64,000 nucleotides of DNA, taken from the NCBI RefSeq assembly GCF_000768695.1, contig NZ_AVPL01000002.1, positions 62,001-126,000 on the forward strand. The letters are read 5' to 3'. The notes under the pieces are model-generated. The model saw only the letters and a program-made list of their open reading frames with translations, ran no database searches and was not told the origin of the DNA. How positions within the stretch are numbered: position 1 is the stretch's first letter; each line of letters opens with the position of its first letter. Shown here piece by piece: positions 53,870 to 62,741 of this stretch. Position numbers and translations under genes: made by a program. Source of the DNA: Knoellia aerolata DSM 18566. Lineage in GTDB: Bacteria > Actinomycetota > Actinomycetes > Actinomycetales > Dermatophilaceae.

Positions 53870-54628
53870 ATGCTGCTCGAGGGCAAGAAGCTGCTCATCA
53901 CCGGAGTGCTCATGGACTCCTCGATCGCCTTCCACGTCGCCAAGCTGGCGCAGGAGCAGGGCGCCGAGGTCGTGCTCACCTCGTTCGGGCGGACCATGAA
54001 GATCACCTCGACGATCGCCAAGCGGCTGCCGACGACGCCGCCCGTCGTCGAGCTCGACGTCACCGACAGCGAGCACCTCGACACCCTCGCCGCACGGCTC
54101 GGTGAGCACGTCGACCACCTCGACGGGGTCCTGCACTCGATCGGGTTCGCCCCGCAGGGAGCGTTCAACTTCCTCGAGGGCAGCTTCGAGGACGTGTCCA
54201 CCGCGATGCACGCGTCCGCCTACTCCCTCAAGTCGCTGGCCGTCGCCGCGCTGCCGCTCATGTCGTCGGGGTCCGCGGTCGTCGGCCTGACCTTCGACGC
54301 GAAGTACGCCTGGCCGGTCTACGACTGGATGGGCGTGGCCAAGGCCGCGTTCGAGTCGACGAACCGCTACCTCGCCCGCGACCTCGGTCCCCGCGGCATC
54401 CGCTGCAACCTCGTGGCCGCCGGCCCCATCCGGACCACGGCCGCCAAGTCCATCCCGGGCTTCAAGACGTTCGAGGACACGTGGGGCGAGCGGGCCCCCC
54501 TGGGCTGGGACGTCAACGACGCCGTGCCCGCGGCCAAGGCCTGCGCAGCCCTGCTCTCCGACTGGTTCCCGGCCACGACGGGGGAGATCGTCCACGTCGA
54601 CGGCGGCGTCCACGCGATGGGGATCTGA
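53870..54628 (+). CDS. fabI: Enoyl-[ACP] reductase, InhA type
   Basis: NADH-dependent enoyl-ACP reductase (252 aa), the final step of each fatty acid elongation round. N-terminal LITGVLMDSSIAFHVA, HSIGFAP, and the YxxxxxxK active site in YDWMGVAKAAFES followed by NRYLARDLGPRGIRCN mark it as InhA/FabI. ATG 53870 has AAGGAGA upstream. InhA-like sequences are the target of isoniazid and triclosan-type inhibitors in relatives. Confidence 0.94.
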   Translation: MLLEGKKLLITGVLMDSSIAFHVAKLAQEQGAEVVLTSFGRTMKITSTIAKRLPTTPPVVELDVTDSEHLDTLAARLGEHVDHLDGVLHSIGFAPQGAFNFLEGSFEDVSTAMHASAYSLKSLAVAALPLMSSGSAVVGLTFDAKYAWPVYDWMGVAKAAFESTNRYLARDLGPRGIRCNLVAAGPIRTTAAKSIPGFKTFEDTWGERAPLGWDVNDAVPAAKACAALLSDWFPATTGEIVHVDGGVHAMGI

Positions 54629-54642
54629 GCCTCCCGGGCAAC

Positions 54643-54648
54643 TAGGCT
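54643..54648 (+). promoter_or_regulatory. -10 box TAGGCT of the Mur ligase-TPR gene
   Basis: TAGGCT, six bases, then GTG 54655, no ribosome binding site. It lies 14 bases after the fabI stop, so the gene has its own promoter. Confidence 0.5.
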
Positions 54649-54654
54649 CGCCGG

Positions 54655-56859
54655 GTGACCAGCGACCTCCACACCGTCCCTGTCGTGACCGCCACCGAGG
54701 TCCGGGTCCTGGAGGGACCCAACCTCTACTTCCCGAAGCCGGCCGTCAAGGTCACGCTCGACCTCACGGCCTACCTTGACGCCGACACGGACCTCGTGCG
54801 CGCGGTGGCGCGCACCGCCGGGCTCGGCGCGATCCAGGCCGGCGCCCCGCACACCGAGCAGCGGCAGCGGGTTCTCGCGCGCCTCGCCGAGCGGGCGGTG
54901 CGGCACGTCTCGCGGGCGGCGGGCACGGGTCGTCTCGGTGTCCGATCGCGCTCGGGCAACGAGCGGTCCGTGGTCGTCGTCTCCTTCGTGTGGCGGCGGC
55001 GCGGGTCGGCGCGAGCACTCGGCGAGTCGGTCGCGCCGGTGCTGCAGGCGTGGCTCGAGGGACGCGACGTCGTCGACGAGTGGGCGGCCACCGTGCGTGA
55101 CGCCCCCGACGGCCCGCCGCCGCGGATCGCCACCCCCCACATCCCCGTCGCGTCCGTCACCGGGACCAACGGCAAGACGACGACGACGCGGCTGCTCGCC
55201 CACATCGCGATGACCGCGGGCAAGCACACGGCGTGGAGCTCGACCGACGGTGTGGTCGACCACGGCACGATGATCGAGCCCGGCGACTTCTCCGGCCCCG
55301 CGGGAGCCAGGGGCGTGCTCGGGGCGCCCGGCGTCGAGATCGGCATCCTCGAGACCGCCCGCGGCGGCATGCTGCTCAAGGGCCTCGGCGTGACCCACAA
55401 CGACGTCTCCGTGGTCACCAACGTCTCCGCCGACCACCTCGGCCTCCAGGGCGTCGACACGATCGACCAGCTCGCCGAGGTCAAGGCGATCATCACCCGC
55501 GCCACCCGTCCCGGCGGGTGGACCGTGCTCAACGGCGACGACCCGCGCGTCTGGGCGATGCGCAGCGGGTCGCCCGCCCGCCCGTGGGTCTTCACCCTCG
55601 ACGCGAACTCACCGGCCATCCGTGAGGCGCTCGGCGCCGGCGGCCGGGCCATCACCGTCCTCGACGACCGGGTCAGTGTGATCACCGACTCCGGCGTCCC
55701 CGACCGGCTCATCTCCGTCGTCGACGTGCCGATGACGATCAGCGGACTGTCGCGGCACAACGTCGCCAACGTCCTGGCTGCCACGGCCGCCGCCCTCGGC
55801 CTCGGGCTCGACCGCGCCGCGGTCATCGAGGGGCTGCGGACCTTCCAGCCCGACGCGACGCTCAACCCGGGCCGCATGAACACCTACACCGCACCGGCCG
55901 GGCTCGGCGGCTCGTGCACGGTCGTCGTCGACCTGGCCCACAACGAGGCCGGCCTCGAGGCCCTCATGGACGTGGCCGACGGCCTGCGCGAGCCCGGCGC
56001 GCGGATCCACCTCGGGCTCGGCGCCGCGGGGGACCGCACCGACGAGATCCTCGAGAACCTCGGCGAGATCGCGGGACACCGCGCCGACCACGTCATCGCC
56101 GCCAACAAGGAGCACTACCTGCGAGGCCGGACGATGGAGGAGCTCGAGGGGCACCTTCGCGCCGGCCTGCAGCGGGCCGGGGTCGCCGACGTCGCGTCGT
56201 TCCCCACCGAGCTGTCCGGCCTGCGCGCGCTCGTGGAGGCAGCCCAGGACGGCGACGTCGTCGCGATCATGTGCCACGCCGAGCGCGAGGAGATCTACGC
56301 CTGGCTGGCCGAGACCGGTGCCGTCCCCGACGACGCCCGCTCGATCCGCCGCAAGGTCATCGCCGCCCGCGGGGAGCACGAGGCCGAGGGCGACATCGCG
56401 AGAATGTGGGAGGACGAGGACGAGGGCCGCCGGATCGAGACCGGCGCCCGCCTGTATGCCGCGTACCCGGGGGACGCGCGCATCACCTACGAGTACGGCG
56501 GGACGTTCGACTCCGCGGGCCAGCCGGAGCGCGCCATCGAGCTCTACCGCGCGGCGCTCGACAGCGGCCTGCGGGAGCCCTTCCGGCACCGGGCAGTGCT
56601 CCAGCTGGCCTCGTCACTGCGCAACGTCGGCGAGCACGACGAGGCGGTGCGCCTCCTCGACGCCCTCGCCGAGGAGCGACCGGACTCGGTCGGCATCGCC
56701 GGCTTCCGTGCCCTCGCCCTGCACTCCGCCGGGCGCTCCGGGGAGGCCCTCGGGAGCCTCCTCGCCGCCGTCGCGCACGCGAGCACGGACGAGGACGTCA
56801 CGCGCTACCGACGCTCGCTCACGGCCTACGCGGACGAGCTTCTTCGTCCGGGCGGCTGA
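54655..56859 (+). CDS. Mur ligase family protein with CphA-like N-terminus and C-terminal TPR domain
   Basis: A 734-aa protein. Residues ~15-150 echo the CphA N-domain (VRVLEGPNLYFP) but lack its HSC and HxxEH metal residues. Residues ~160-575 are a Mur ligase half very like that of the neighbouring CphA: SVTGTNGKTTTTRL, ILETARGGMLLKGLGV, VVTNVSADHLGLQGVDTIDQLAEVKA and LNPGRMNTY. The CphA ATP-grasp domain is absent. Residues ~590-734 form a TPR-type helical repeat (YEYGGTFDSAGQPERAIELYRAAL, ASSLRNVGEHDEAVRLLDALA). By homology it should form an amide bond using ATP, perhaps adding an amino acid to a side chain, but substrate and partner are unknown. It converges on cphA with a 3-base gap. Confidence 0.85.
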   Translation: MTSDLHTVPVVTATEVRVLEGPNLYFPKPAVKVTLDLTAYLDADTDLVRAVARTAGLGAIQAGAPHTEQRQRVLARLAERAVRHVSRAAGTGRLGVRSRSGNERSVVVVSFVWRRRGSARALGESVAPVLQAWLEGRDVVDEWAATVRDAPDGPPPRIATPHIPVASVTGTNGKTTTTRLLAHIAMTAGKHTAWSSTDGVVDHGTMIEPGDFSGPAGARGVLGAPGVEIGILETARGGMLLKGLGVTHNDVSVVTNVSADHLGLQGVDTIDQLAEVKAIITRATRPGGWTVLNGDDPRVWAMRSGSPARPWVFTLDANSPAIREALGAGGRAITVLDDRVSVITDSGVPDRLISVVDVPMTISGLSRHNVANVLAATAAALGLGLDRAAVIEGLRTFQPDATLNPGRMNTYTAPAGLGGSCTVVVDLAHNEAGLEALMDVADGLREPGARIHLGLGAAGDRTDEILENLGEIAGHRADHVIAANKEHYLRGRTMEELEGHLRAGLQRAGVADVASFPTELSGLRALVEAAQDGDVVAIMCHAEREEIYAWLAETGAVPDDARSIRRKVIAARGEHEAEGDIARMWEDEDEGRRIETGARLYAAYPGDARITYEYGGTFDSAGQPERAIELYRAALDSGLREPFRHRAVLQLASSLRNVGEHDEAVRLLDALAEERPDSVGIAGFRALALHSAGRSGEALGSLLAAVAHASTDEDVTRYRRSLTAYADELLRPGG

Positions 56860-56862
56860 CCC

Positions 56863-59733
56863 TCAGGACCTCACCGGTTCCGGCTCCTCGGCGTCGTGCT
56901 CGGCGAGGTCCTGGTCGGTGGCCTCCTCGCCGCTGACCTGGGCCGCGGCGGACATGACGTTCGGGTCGAGGTCGGGGTCGGCGAGGGAGTCCGCGGTGTG
57001 CGTGCCCGGCTGGGCCTGCTTGGTCATGGTCTCGAGCTCGTTCATCACGACGCCGTGCTGGTCGACGCAGACGACGACGATGTCGCCGGGGTTGGCGCGG
57101 GCCATGACGTGGCGCACGGCCGAGAGCTCGTCGGTGACGATCTCGACCTGGCGGCAGCGGGCCCCCTCGGCCATGGCGTTCTTGGCGCCCTCGGCGACGA
57201 GGGCGGCGGTGTCCCCGCGCCTGCGGCCACGCAGCCGCTCGTCCTCGCGCACGACGATGACGTCGAAGTGCTGCGCCGCGAGCATGCCGAGCTCACGCAT
57301 GTCCTCGTCGCGGCGGTCACCGGCGGTCGCGATGACGCCGAGTCGCGAGATCTTGCCGAGGTCGCTCGACCCGGCCTTGGCCGCGGCGTAGCGCTCGACG
57401 AACTCACCGAGGACCTTCATGCCGGGAGCGTTGTGGCAGTAGTCGACGATGACGTCGATGTTGTTGACGTTGACCTGGTTCATGCGGCCGGGGGAGAGAT
57501 AGTAGCTCGTCGAGAAGGTCCGCAGGCCCTGCCGGATCTCGTGCAACCCGGTGCCGACCGCGAAGGCGGCGCCTGCCGCAGCCATGGCGTTGGAGACGTT
57601 GAACATCGCCGTGCCGCCGAAGGTCGACGGGAGCAGGTGGGTCCAGGCGAGCTGCATCGCGCGCCGGCCGTGGCGGATGACGATCATGTCGCCCTTGTCG
57701 GACGGCTCGAGGACGACAGCCCGCCCACCGCGGCGGCAGTGGCCGTCGACGAAGTCGCGCACGCTCGAGCCCGGCTCGGACGTCGTGAACCAGATGATGG
57801 ACCCCGAGCAGCGCCGGCGCATCCTGCGCACCAGCGGGTCGTCGGCGTTGAGGACCGCGAACCCGTTGCGGGGCACGGCCTCGACGATGACCGCCTTGAC
57901 GTCGGCGAGCTGCTCGACGGTGTCGATGCCGCGAAGTCCGAGGTGGTCCGGGGCGACGTTGGTGACGACGGCGACGTCGTTGCGGTCGTAGCCGAGGCCC
58001 TCGCGCAGGATGCCGCCGCGTGCCACTTCCATGACGGCGAAGTCGACGCGGGGGTTCTGCAGGACCATGCGGGCCGACTTGGGGCCGGAGGCGTCCGCCT
58101 TGAAGACGAGGCGCTCGTCGACGACGATGCCGTCGGTCGAGGTCATGCCGACCTTGCGGCCGACGCCCTTCATGATGTGCGCGATCATCCGCGACGTCGT
58201 GGTCTTGCCGTTGGTGCCGGTCACCGCGACGATCGGCACGCGCGACGGCGCGCCGGGCGGGAAGAGCAGGTCGACGACGGGACGGGCGATGAACTGCGGC
58301 TCACCGATGGTCGGGTGCGTGTGCATCCGGAACCCGGGGGCCGCGTTGACCTCGCAGATGGCCCCCCCGGTCTCGCGGACGGGGGAGGCGATGTCGGGAC
58401 AGATGAAGTCGATGCCGGCGACGTCGAGGCCGACCATGCGCGCGGCCTCCTCGGCGATCTCCACGTTGTCCGGGTGGGCGTCGAAGGTGCGGTCGACCGA
58501 GATCCCACCGGTGGACATGTTGCCGGTGAGGGCGAGCTTGACCATCGTGCCCTGCGGCGGGACCTGGTCCATGGCGAAGCCCTGCTCGCGCACCAGACCC
58601 TCGGCCGCGCGGTCGACCTTGATCCGGGTGAGCACCTTCTCGTGGCCCACACCACGTCGCGGGTCGGCGTTGGTGATGTCGACGAGCTCGCTGACGGTGT
58701 GCTCGCCGTCCCCGACCACGTGGGCCGGGACGCGCTCGGCGATCGCCTGCATCCTTCCGCCGACGATGAGGCAGCGGTAGTCCTTGCCGGTGACGAACGA
58801 CTCGACGATGACGCTGCCGCGCCGTGACTGCTCGCGGGCGATCGCGTAGGCCTCGCGCACGTCGTCGTCGCTCTCGAGGTTGAGGCAGACCCCTCGACCG
58901 TGGTTGCCGTCGAGCGGCTTGACGACGACCGGGAAGCCGATCCTGCGGGCGGCGGCGACCGCGTCCTCGGCCCCACGCACCGTGGCCTGCTTCGGGACCG
59001 GCAGGCCCGCCGAGCCGAGCAGCTTGGTGGTGAGGTCCTTGTCGCCGGCGATGTCGACCGCGAGGGCGCCGGTCTTGGAGGTCATGGTGGCGCGGATGCG
59101 CTGGGCGTGGACGCCTTGGCCGAGCTGGACGAGGCTGGCGCTGTTGAGGCGGATGAACGGGATGTCACGGCTCACGGCCTCCTCGAGGATGGCCGCCGTC
59201 GACGGTCCGAACGCGGTGCGCTCGGCCCTCTTGAGGAAGACCTCGAGGGCGCTGTCGAAGTCGAAGCCCTCCTCGGCCCGCACGAGGTGGTTGACGAGAC
59301 GCACGGCCAGCTCGCCGGCGGCCACGCCCACTCCCTCGTCGGTGTAGCCGTAGATGACGTTGTAGCGGCCGGGGTGCCCCTTGGCCGCCCGGGTCTTGCC
59401 GCGACGCTGGTCGTGACCCGCCTCCTGCTGGAGCTGCAGGGCGACGTGTTCGGCGACGTGCCCCAGCCAGGTGCCCTCGCGCAGCCGCTGGATGAAGCCG
59501 CCCTTGACCCCCCGGGAGCAGCTGTGGTTCTCGAGGCCGGGCAGCAGCTCGATGAGCTGGTCGGTGAACCCGTCGAGGAGGTCCGTGGGGTACTGCTCGA
59601 GGATGCCGAGGTCGACGACCAGGTGCACCGAGGGGTCGTAGGACCAGACGTTGCCGCCGCGGTAGACACGGGACTCGACGATGGTCAGCTCGGGCGCTGC
59701 GGGGCCGGTGGGGGTCGGGCGGTCCTCGGTCAT
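56863..59733 (-). CDS. cphA: Cyanophycin synthetase
   Basis: CphA (956 aa) polymerises aspartate and arginine into cyanophycin, a nitrogen store. The N-domain (1-~165) has NHSC near residue 70 and HVAEH at 92-96, the HxxEH site linked to a cryptic hydrolase in some CphA1 proteins. The ATP-grasp domain (~200-490: VVVKPLDGNHGRGV, GIDFICPDI, CEVNAAPGFRMHTHP) adds Asp to the backbone. The Mur-like domain (~498-900; Walker A TGTNGKTT at 505-512, LSPGRMN, DYCHNAPGM) adds Arg to the side chain. The last ~50 residues are acidic. ATG 59733 has GAGGAG upstream; the longer open frame is rejected. It lies downstream of cphB on the same strand. Confidence 0.93.
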   Translation of the reverse strand: MTEDRPTPTGPAAPELTIVESRVYRGGNVWSYDPSVHLVVDLGILEQYPTDLLDGFTDQLIELLPGLENHSCSRGVKGGFIQRLREGTWLGHVAEHVALQLQQEAGHDQRRGKTRAAKGHPGRYNVIYGYTDEGVGVAAGELAVRLVNHLVRAEEGFDFDSALEVFLKRAERTAFGPSTAAILEEAVSRDIPFIRLNSASLVQLGQGVHAQRIRATMTSKTGALAVDIAGDKDLTTKLLGSAGLPVPKQATVRGAEDAVAAARRIGFPVVVKPLDGNHGRGVCLNLESDDDVREAYAIAREQSRRGSVIVESFVTGKDYRCLIVGGRMQAIAERVPAHVVGDGEHTVSELVDITNADPRRGVGHEKVLTRIKVDRAAEGLVREQGFAMDQVPPQGTMVKLALTGNMSTGGISVDRTFDAHPDNVEIAEEAARMVGLDVAGIDFICPDIASPVRETGGAICEVNAAPGFRMHTHPTIGEPQFIARPVVDLLFPPGAPSRVPIVAVTGTNGKTTTSRMIAHIMKGVGRKVGMTSTDGIVVDERLVFKADASGPKSARMVLQNPRVDFAVMEVARGGILREGLGYDRNDVAVVTNVAPDHLGLRGIDTVEQLADVKAVIVEAVPRNGFAVLNADDPLVRRMRRRCSGSIIWFTTSEPGSSVRDFVDGHCRRGGRAVVLEPSDKGDMIVIRHGRRAMQLAWTHLLPSTFGGTAMFNVSNAMAAAGAAFAVGTGLHEIRQGLRTFSTSYYLSPGRMNQVNVNNIDVIVDYCHNAPGMKVLGEFVERYAAAKAGSSDLGKISRLGVIATAGDRRDEDMRELGMLAAQHFDVIVVREDERLRGRRRGDTAALVAEGAKNAMAEGARCRQVEIVTDELSAVRHVMARANPGDIVVVCVDQHGVVMNELETMTKQAQPGTHTADSLADPDLDPNVMSAAAQVSGEEATDQDLAEHDAEEPEPVRS

Positions 59734-59803
59734 CGGACTCCTCGTGGCGGTGTGGTCGGGGGCGGGGGCGGGGGTGCAGGTGCAGCGGGTGGGGCAGCGG
59801 GCG

Positions 59804-60661
59804 TCAGCTCTTGGCGGCCGCGAGACCCGCGTCGACGTCGGGATGCTGCTCGACGAAGTCGACCAGCTCGGCGGACGACAGGTCGAAGGTCGCGCCGGCG
59901 GGCAGGGTGTGGATGACCGCGCCCGAGATGAGCAGGGGCGCACCACGACGGGCGTCCGGGGCGTCGGTCCTGACGCCGCGGCAGTCCATGACGATGACGC
60001 CGCCCCGGCCGTGGACGGTGAAGCGCGTCCCGTCGTGGACCTCGATCGCCGTGTCCTCGTCGATCCCGATGCCGAGCAGGCTCGGCGACGCGGCGACGAC
60101 CGACAGGAGGCGGCCGTAGCGCGAGCGCTGGGCGAAGTGCTGGTCGACGACGACCCCCTTGAGCAGCCCGATCCCGGCGCTGATCTGGCTGCCGCGCTGG
60201 ACCGGGGTGATCCCCTCGTCGCCCATCGAGATCATGAACTCGCTCATGATCGACGCTCCGGCGGAGGTGCCGGCGACGACCGCGCCACGGGCGTGCGCCC
60301 GGTGCAGGGCGTCACCGAGCGGCGTGCCGGGGAAGAACTGGGACAGGCGGAGCTGGGACCCACCGCTCATGAAGATGCCCGTGGCCTCGTCGATGAGGGC
60401 CACCGACGCGGGGTCGTGCGCGGCCTGGCGTGACTGCGGGTTGACGACCTCGATGGCCTCCACGCCGAACCGGGTGAAGACCTGGCGGTAGGAGTCGACC
60501 ACCTCCCCCTGGAACGAGGAGGCGGTGGGGATGACGACGAGCCGGGAGCGCCTGCCGCCGCTGAGCCGCACGAAGCGACGGAGCAGGGCCGCCCGGCCGA
60601 CTCGGTCCTCCGCACCGCCGATGATGAAGAGCGTCGGCGTCGTGGACGGGTAGCGGGGCAT
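59804..60661 (-). CDS. cphB: Cyanophycinase
   Basis: CphB (285 aa) is a serine peptidase of the glutamine amidotransferase-like class that cuts cyanophycin into beta-Asp-Arg dipeptides. The nucleophile elbow GTSAGASIMSEFM, IIGGAEDRVGR at the N-terminus and FMSGGSQLRLSQF match the family. ATG 60661 lies six bases after TAGGCT; a GTG two codons upstream is too close to the -10. The 70-base gap to cphA contains a C/T-rich stretch and the cphA ribosome binding site, so the two are probably cotranscribed. Confidence 0.93.
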   Translation of the reverse strand: MPRYPSTTPTLFIIGGAEDRVGRAALLRRFVRLSGGRRSRLVVIPTASSFQGEVVDSYRQVFTRFGVEAIEVVNPQSRQAAHDPASVALIDEATGIFMSGGSQLRLSQFFPGTPLGDALHRAHARGAVVAGTSAGASIMSEFMISMGDEGITPVQRGSQISAGIGLLKGVVVDQHFAQRSRYGRLLSVVAASPSLLGIGIDEDTAIEVHDGTRFTVHGRGGVIVMDCRGVRTDAPDARRGAPLLISGAVIHTLPAGATFDLSSAELVDFVEQHPDVDAGLAAAKS

Positions 60662-60667
60662 TGGCAC

Positions 60668-60673
60668 AGCCTA
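60668..60673 (-). promoter_or_regulatory. cphB: -10 box TAGGCT of cphB-cphA
   Basis: TAGGCT on the minus strand, six bases before ATG 60661. Predicts a leaderless cphB mRNA with its own promoter in the 19-base gap after serB. Confidence 0.5.
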
Positions 60674-60680
60674 AGAGGTG

Positions 60681-61916
60681 TCAGCGGTGGTCGACAGCAG
60701 GAGCCGGTGTCGGAGTGCCGTCGGCGTCGTCCGCTTCCTCGATCTCCTCGCGGGTGATGCCGAGGAGGTGGAGGACCGTGTCGAGGTAGGGGACGGTGAC
60801 GGAGGTGTCGGCCTGCGCGCGCACCAACGGTTTGGCGTTGAAGGCGATCCCGAGGCCCGCCGCGCCGAGCATGTCGAGGTCGTTGGCGCCGTCGCCGATG
60901 GCCACGGTGCGGGCCATCGGGAGCCCCGCGGCGGCGGCGAACTCACGCAGGGCGACCGCCTTGCCCTGGCGGTCGACCACGTCACCGAGAACCCGACCGG
61001 TGAGCCGGCCGTCGACGACCTCGAGCCGGTTGGCCCGGGCGTGGTCGATCCCCAGCTCGTCGGCGATGGGCTGCACGATCTCGATGAAACCGCCGGAGAC
61101 CAGCGCCACCGTGAAGCCCAGCCGCTTGAGCGTGCGCACGAGGGTGCGGGCCCCGGGGGTGAGGCGCACGGCCGCCCGGACCTCGTCGAGCACGGAGGCG
61201 TCGAGCCCGGCGAGGGTGGCCACCCGGGCGTGCAGGCTCTGGGTGAAGTCCAGCTCGCCGGCCATCGCCCGCTCCGTGACCGCGGCGACCTCGGCTCCTC
61301 GCCCGGCGTGCTGGGCGAGGAGCTCGATGACCTCGTCCTGGATGAGCGTCGAGTCGACGTCCATGACGACGAGGCGTCGCCCGCGCCGGGCCAGGCCGGT
61401 CGCGGCCACGGCGATGTCGACCTGCTGCTGGGCGGCGACGAGGGACAGCTCGCGGCGCAGGGCGGGGAGGTCGGCGCCGCTGACGTCGAGCTCGAGGCTG
61501 GTCACCGGGTAGCGCGAGAGGCGCCGGATGCGGTCGATGTTGGCGCCGTGGTCGGCCACCGAGCGGGAGACCGCGGCCACCGCCTCGGCGCGCAGCGGGG
61601 CGCCGAGGAGGACGACGGCGGCGCGGCCGGTGCGGCGGCGGCGGTTGTCGCCCCGACCGTCGACGACGCTCACCGCGAGGCCCATCCTCTCGCCGACGCC
61701 CTCGACCAGGTCGCGCAGGCCGGCGCCGTCACCCTCGGGCGCGAGAAGGACGGCCAGCGTGAGCTGTCCCCGGACGACCACCTGCTCGAGGTCGAGCACG
61801 ATCGCCCCCGTGGGGGCGACGGCGTCGAAGAGCGCGCTCGTCACGCCGGGCCGGTCGTCGCCTGTCAGCGTCACCAGCAGGGTGGGGAACGGGTCGGGCT
61901 CGGTGTCCGTGGTCAC
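60681..61916 (-). CDS. serB: Phosphoserine phosphatase with tandem ACT domains
   Basis: SerB (411 aa) makes serine from phosphoserine. Two N-terminal ACT-type regulatory domains (residues ~10-175) precede the HAD phosphatase: DVDSTLIQDEVIELLA (nucleophile Asp), SGGFIEIVQP, and GDGANDLDMLGAAGLGIAFNAKP. Architecture and length match mycobacterial SerB2. GTG 61916 lies six bases after TAGCCT. Confidence 0.95.
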   Translation of the reverse strand: MTTDTEPDPFPTLLVTLTGDDRPGVTSALFDAVAPTGAIVLDLEQVVVRGQLTLAVLLAPEGDGAGLRDLVEGVGERMGLAVSVVDGRGDNRRRRTGRAAVVLLGAPLRAEAVAAVSRSVADHGANIDRIRRLSRYPVTSLELDVSGADLPALRRELSLVAAQQQVDIAVAATGLARRGRRLVVMDVDSTLIQDEVIELLAQHAGRGAEVAAVTERAMAGELDFTQSLHARVATLAGLDASVLDEVRAAVRLTPGARTLVRTLKRLGFTVALVSGGFIEIVQPIADELGIDHARANRLEVVDGRLTGRVLGDVVDRQGKAVALREFAAAAGLPMARTVAIGDGANDLDMLGAAGLGIAFNAKPLVRAQADTSVTVPYLDTVLHLLGITREEIEEADDADGTPTPAPAVDHR

Positions 61917-61922
61917 GGCGAC

Positions 61923-61928
61923 AGGCTA
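61923..61928 (-). promoter_or_regulatory. serB: -10 box TAGCCT of serB
   Basis: TAGCCT on the minus strand, six bases before GTG 61916. Its first three bases are also the TAG stop codon of the upstream LLM gene, so stop codon and promoter overlap. Confidence 0.5.
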
Positions 61929-62741
61929 GGAGTTCACGGCGTCTCGCCACGCGATGAGGTCACGGACTGGACCGAGGTCGTGCTTCGGACCGCGCAGGCC
62001 GACGGTGAACAGCCTCGTGCCGACGGCATACAGGGCATCGGCCGACGCGGCGTGGTCGGGGACGTTCTCGGGGTGGCGACCGGGAAGGGGGCTCACCCCG
62101 GCCGACCGTTCGATGGACGCCGGGTCGCGTCCGACCCGGGCGCACCACTCGTCGAGCACCGAGTGCTTGTGGGCGATCCTCTCGGCGTCGCCGAAACCGT
62201 GCCAGATGTCGGCCTGCTCCGCGACGATCCGCAACGTCTTGCGCTCGCCGCCACCACCGACGAGGACGGGGATGGGCCGGGTGGGCGCCGGGTTGAGGCG
62301 ACCCCACCGCTGCCTGATCCGGGGCAGGTCGCGGTCGAGCGCGTCCAGCCGGCGGCCCGGAGTGCCGAACTCGTAGCCGTACTCGTCGTAGTCGCGCTGG
62401 AACCAGCCCGAGCCGATCCCGAGGATGAGCCGGCCCTCGCCGCCCCGCGCCGAGATGTGGTCGACGGTGCGGGCCATGTCCGCGAGCAGGTCGGGGTTGC
62501 GGTACGAGTTGCACGTGACGAGCGCGCCGAGCTCGACCCGCTCGGTCGCCTCGGCCCAGGCGGCGAGCATGGTCCAGCACTCGAAGTGCGCCCCGTCGCG
62601 GTCACCGTTGAGCGGGAAGAAGTGGTCCCAGTTGAAGAGGACGTCGACCCCGAGCTCCTCGAGCTCCGCGACGGTGCGCCGGATGTCGGCGTATGCCGTG
62701 TGCTGCGGCTGGATCTGCACGCCGAGGCGGGCCCGGCTCAC
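61926..62741 (-). CDS. LLM class (F420-dependent type) oxidoreductase
   Basis: A 271-aa luciferase-like monooxygenase fold protein of the F420-using kind: [39 protein letters not shown], and [21 protein letters not shown] are typical. These enzymes reduce or oxidise diverse substrates with the deazaflavin F420; this substrate is unknown. GTG 62741 overlaps the glgC stop (GTGA), so it is coupled to glgC. Confidence 0.87.
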   Translation of the reverse strand: MSRARLGVQIQPQHTAYADIRRTVAELEELGVDVLFNWDHFFPLNGDRDGAHFECWTMLAAWAEATERVELGALVTCNSYRNPDLLADMARTVDHISARGGEGRLILGIGSGWFQRDYDEYGYEFGTPGRRLDALDRDLPRIRQRWGRLNPAPTRPIPVLVGGGGERKTLRIVAEQADIWHGFGDAERIAHKHSVLDEWCARVGRDPASIERSAGVSPLPGRHPENVPDHAASADALYAVGTRLFTVGLRGPKHDLGPVRDLIAWRDAVNS

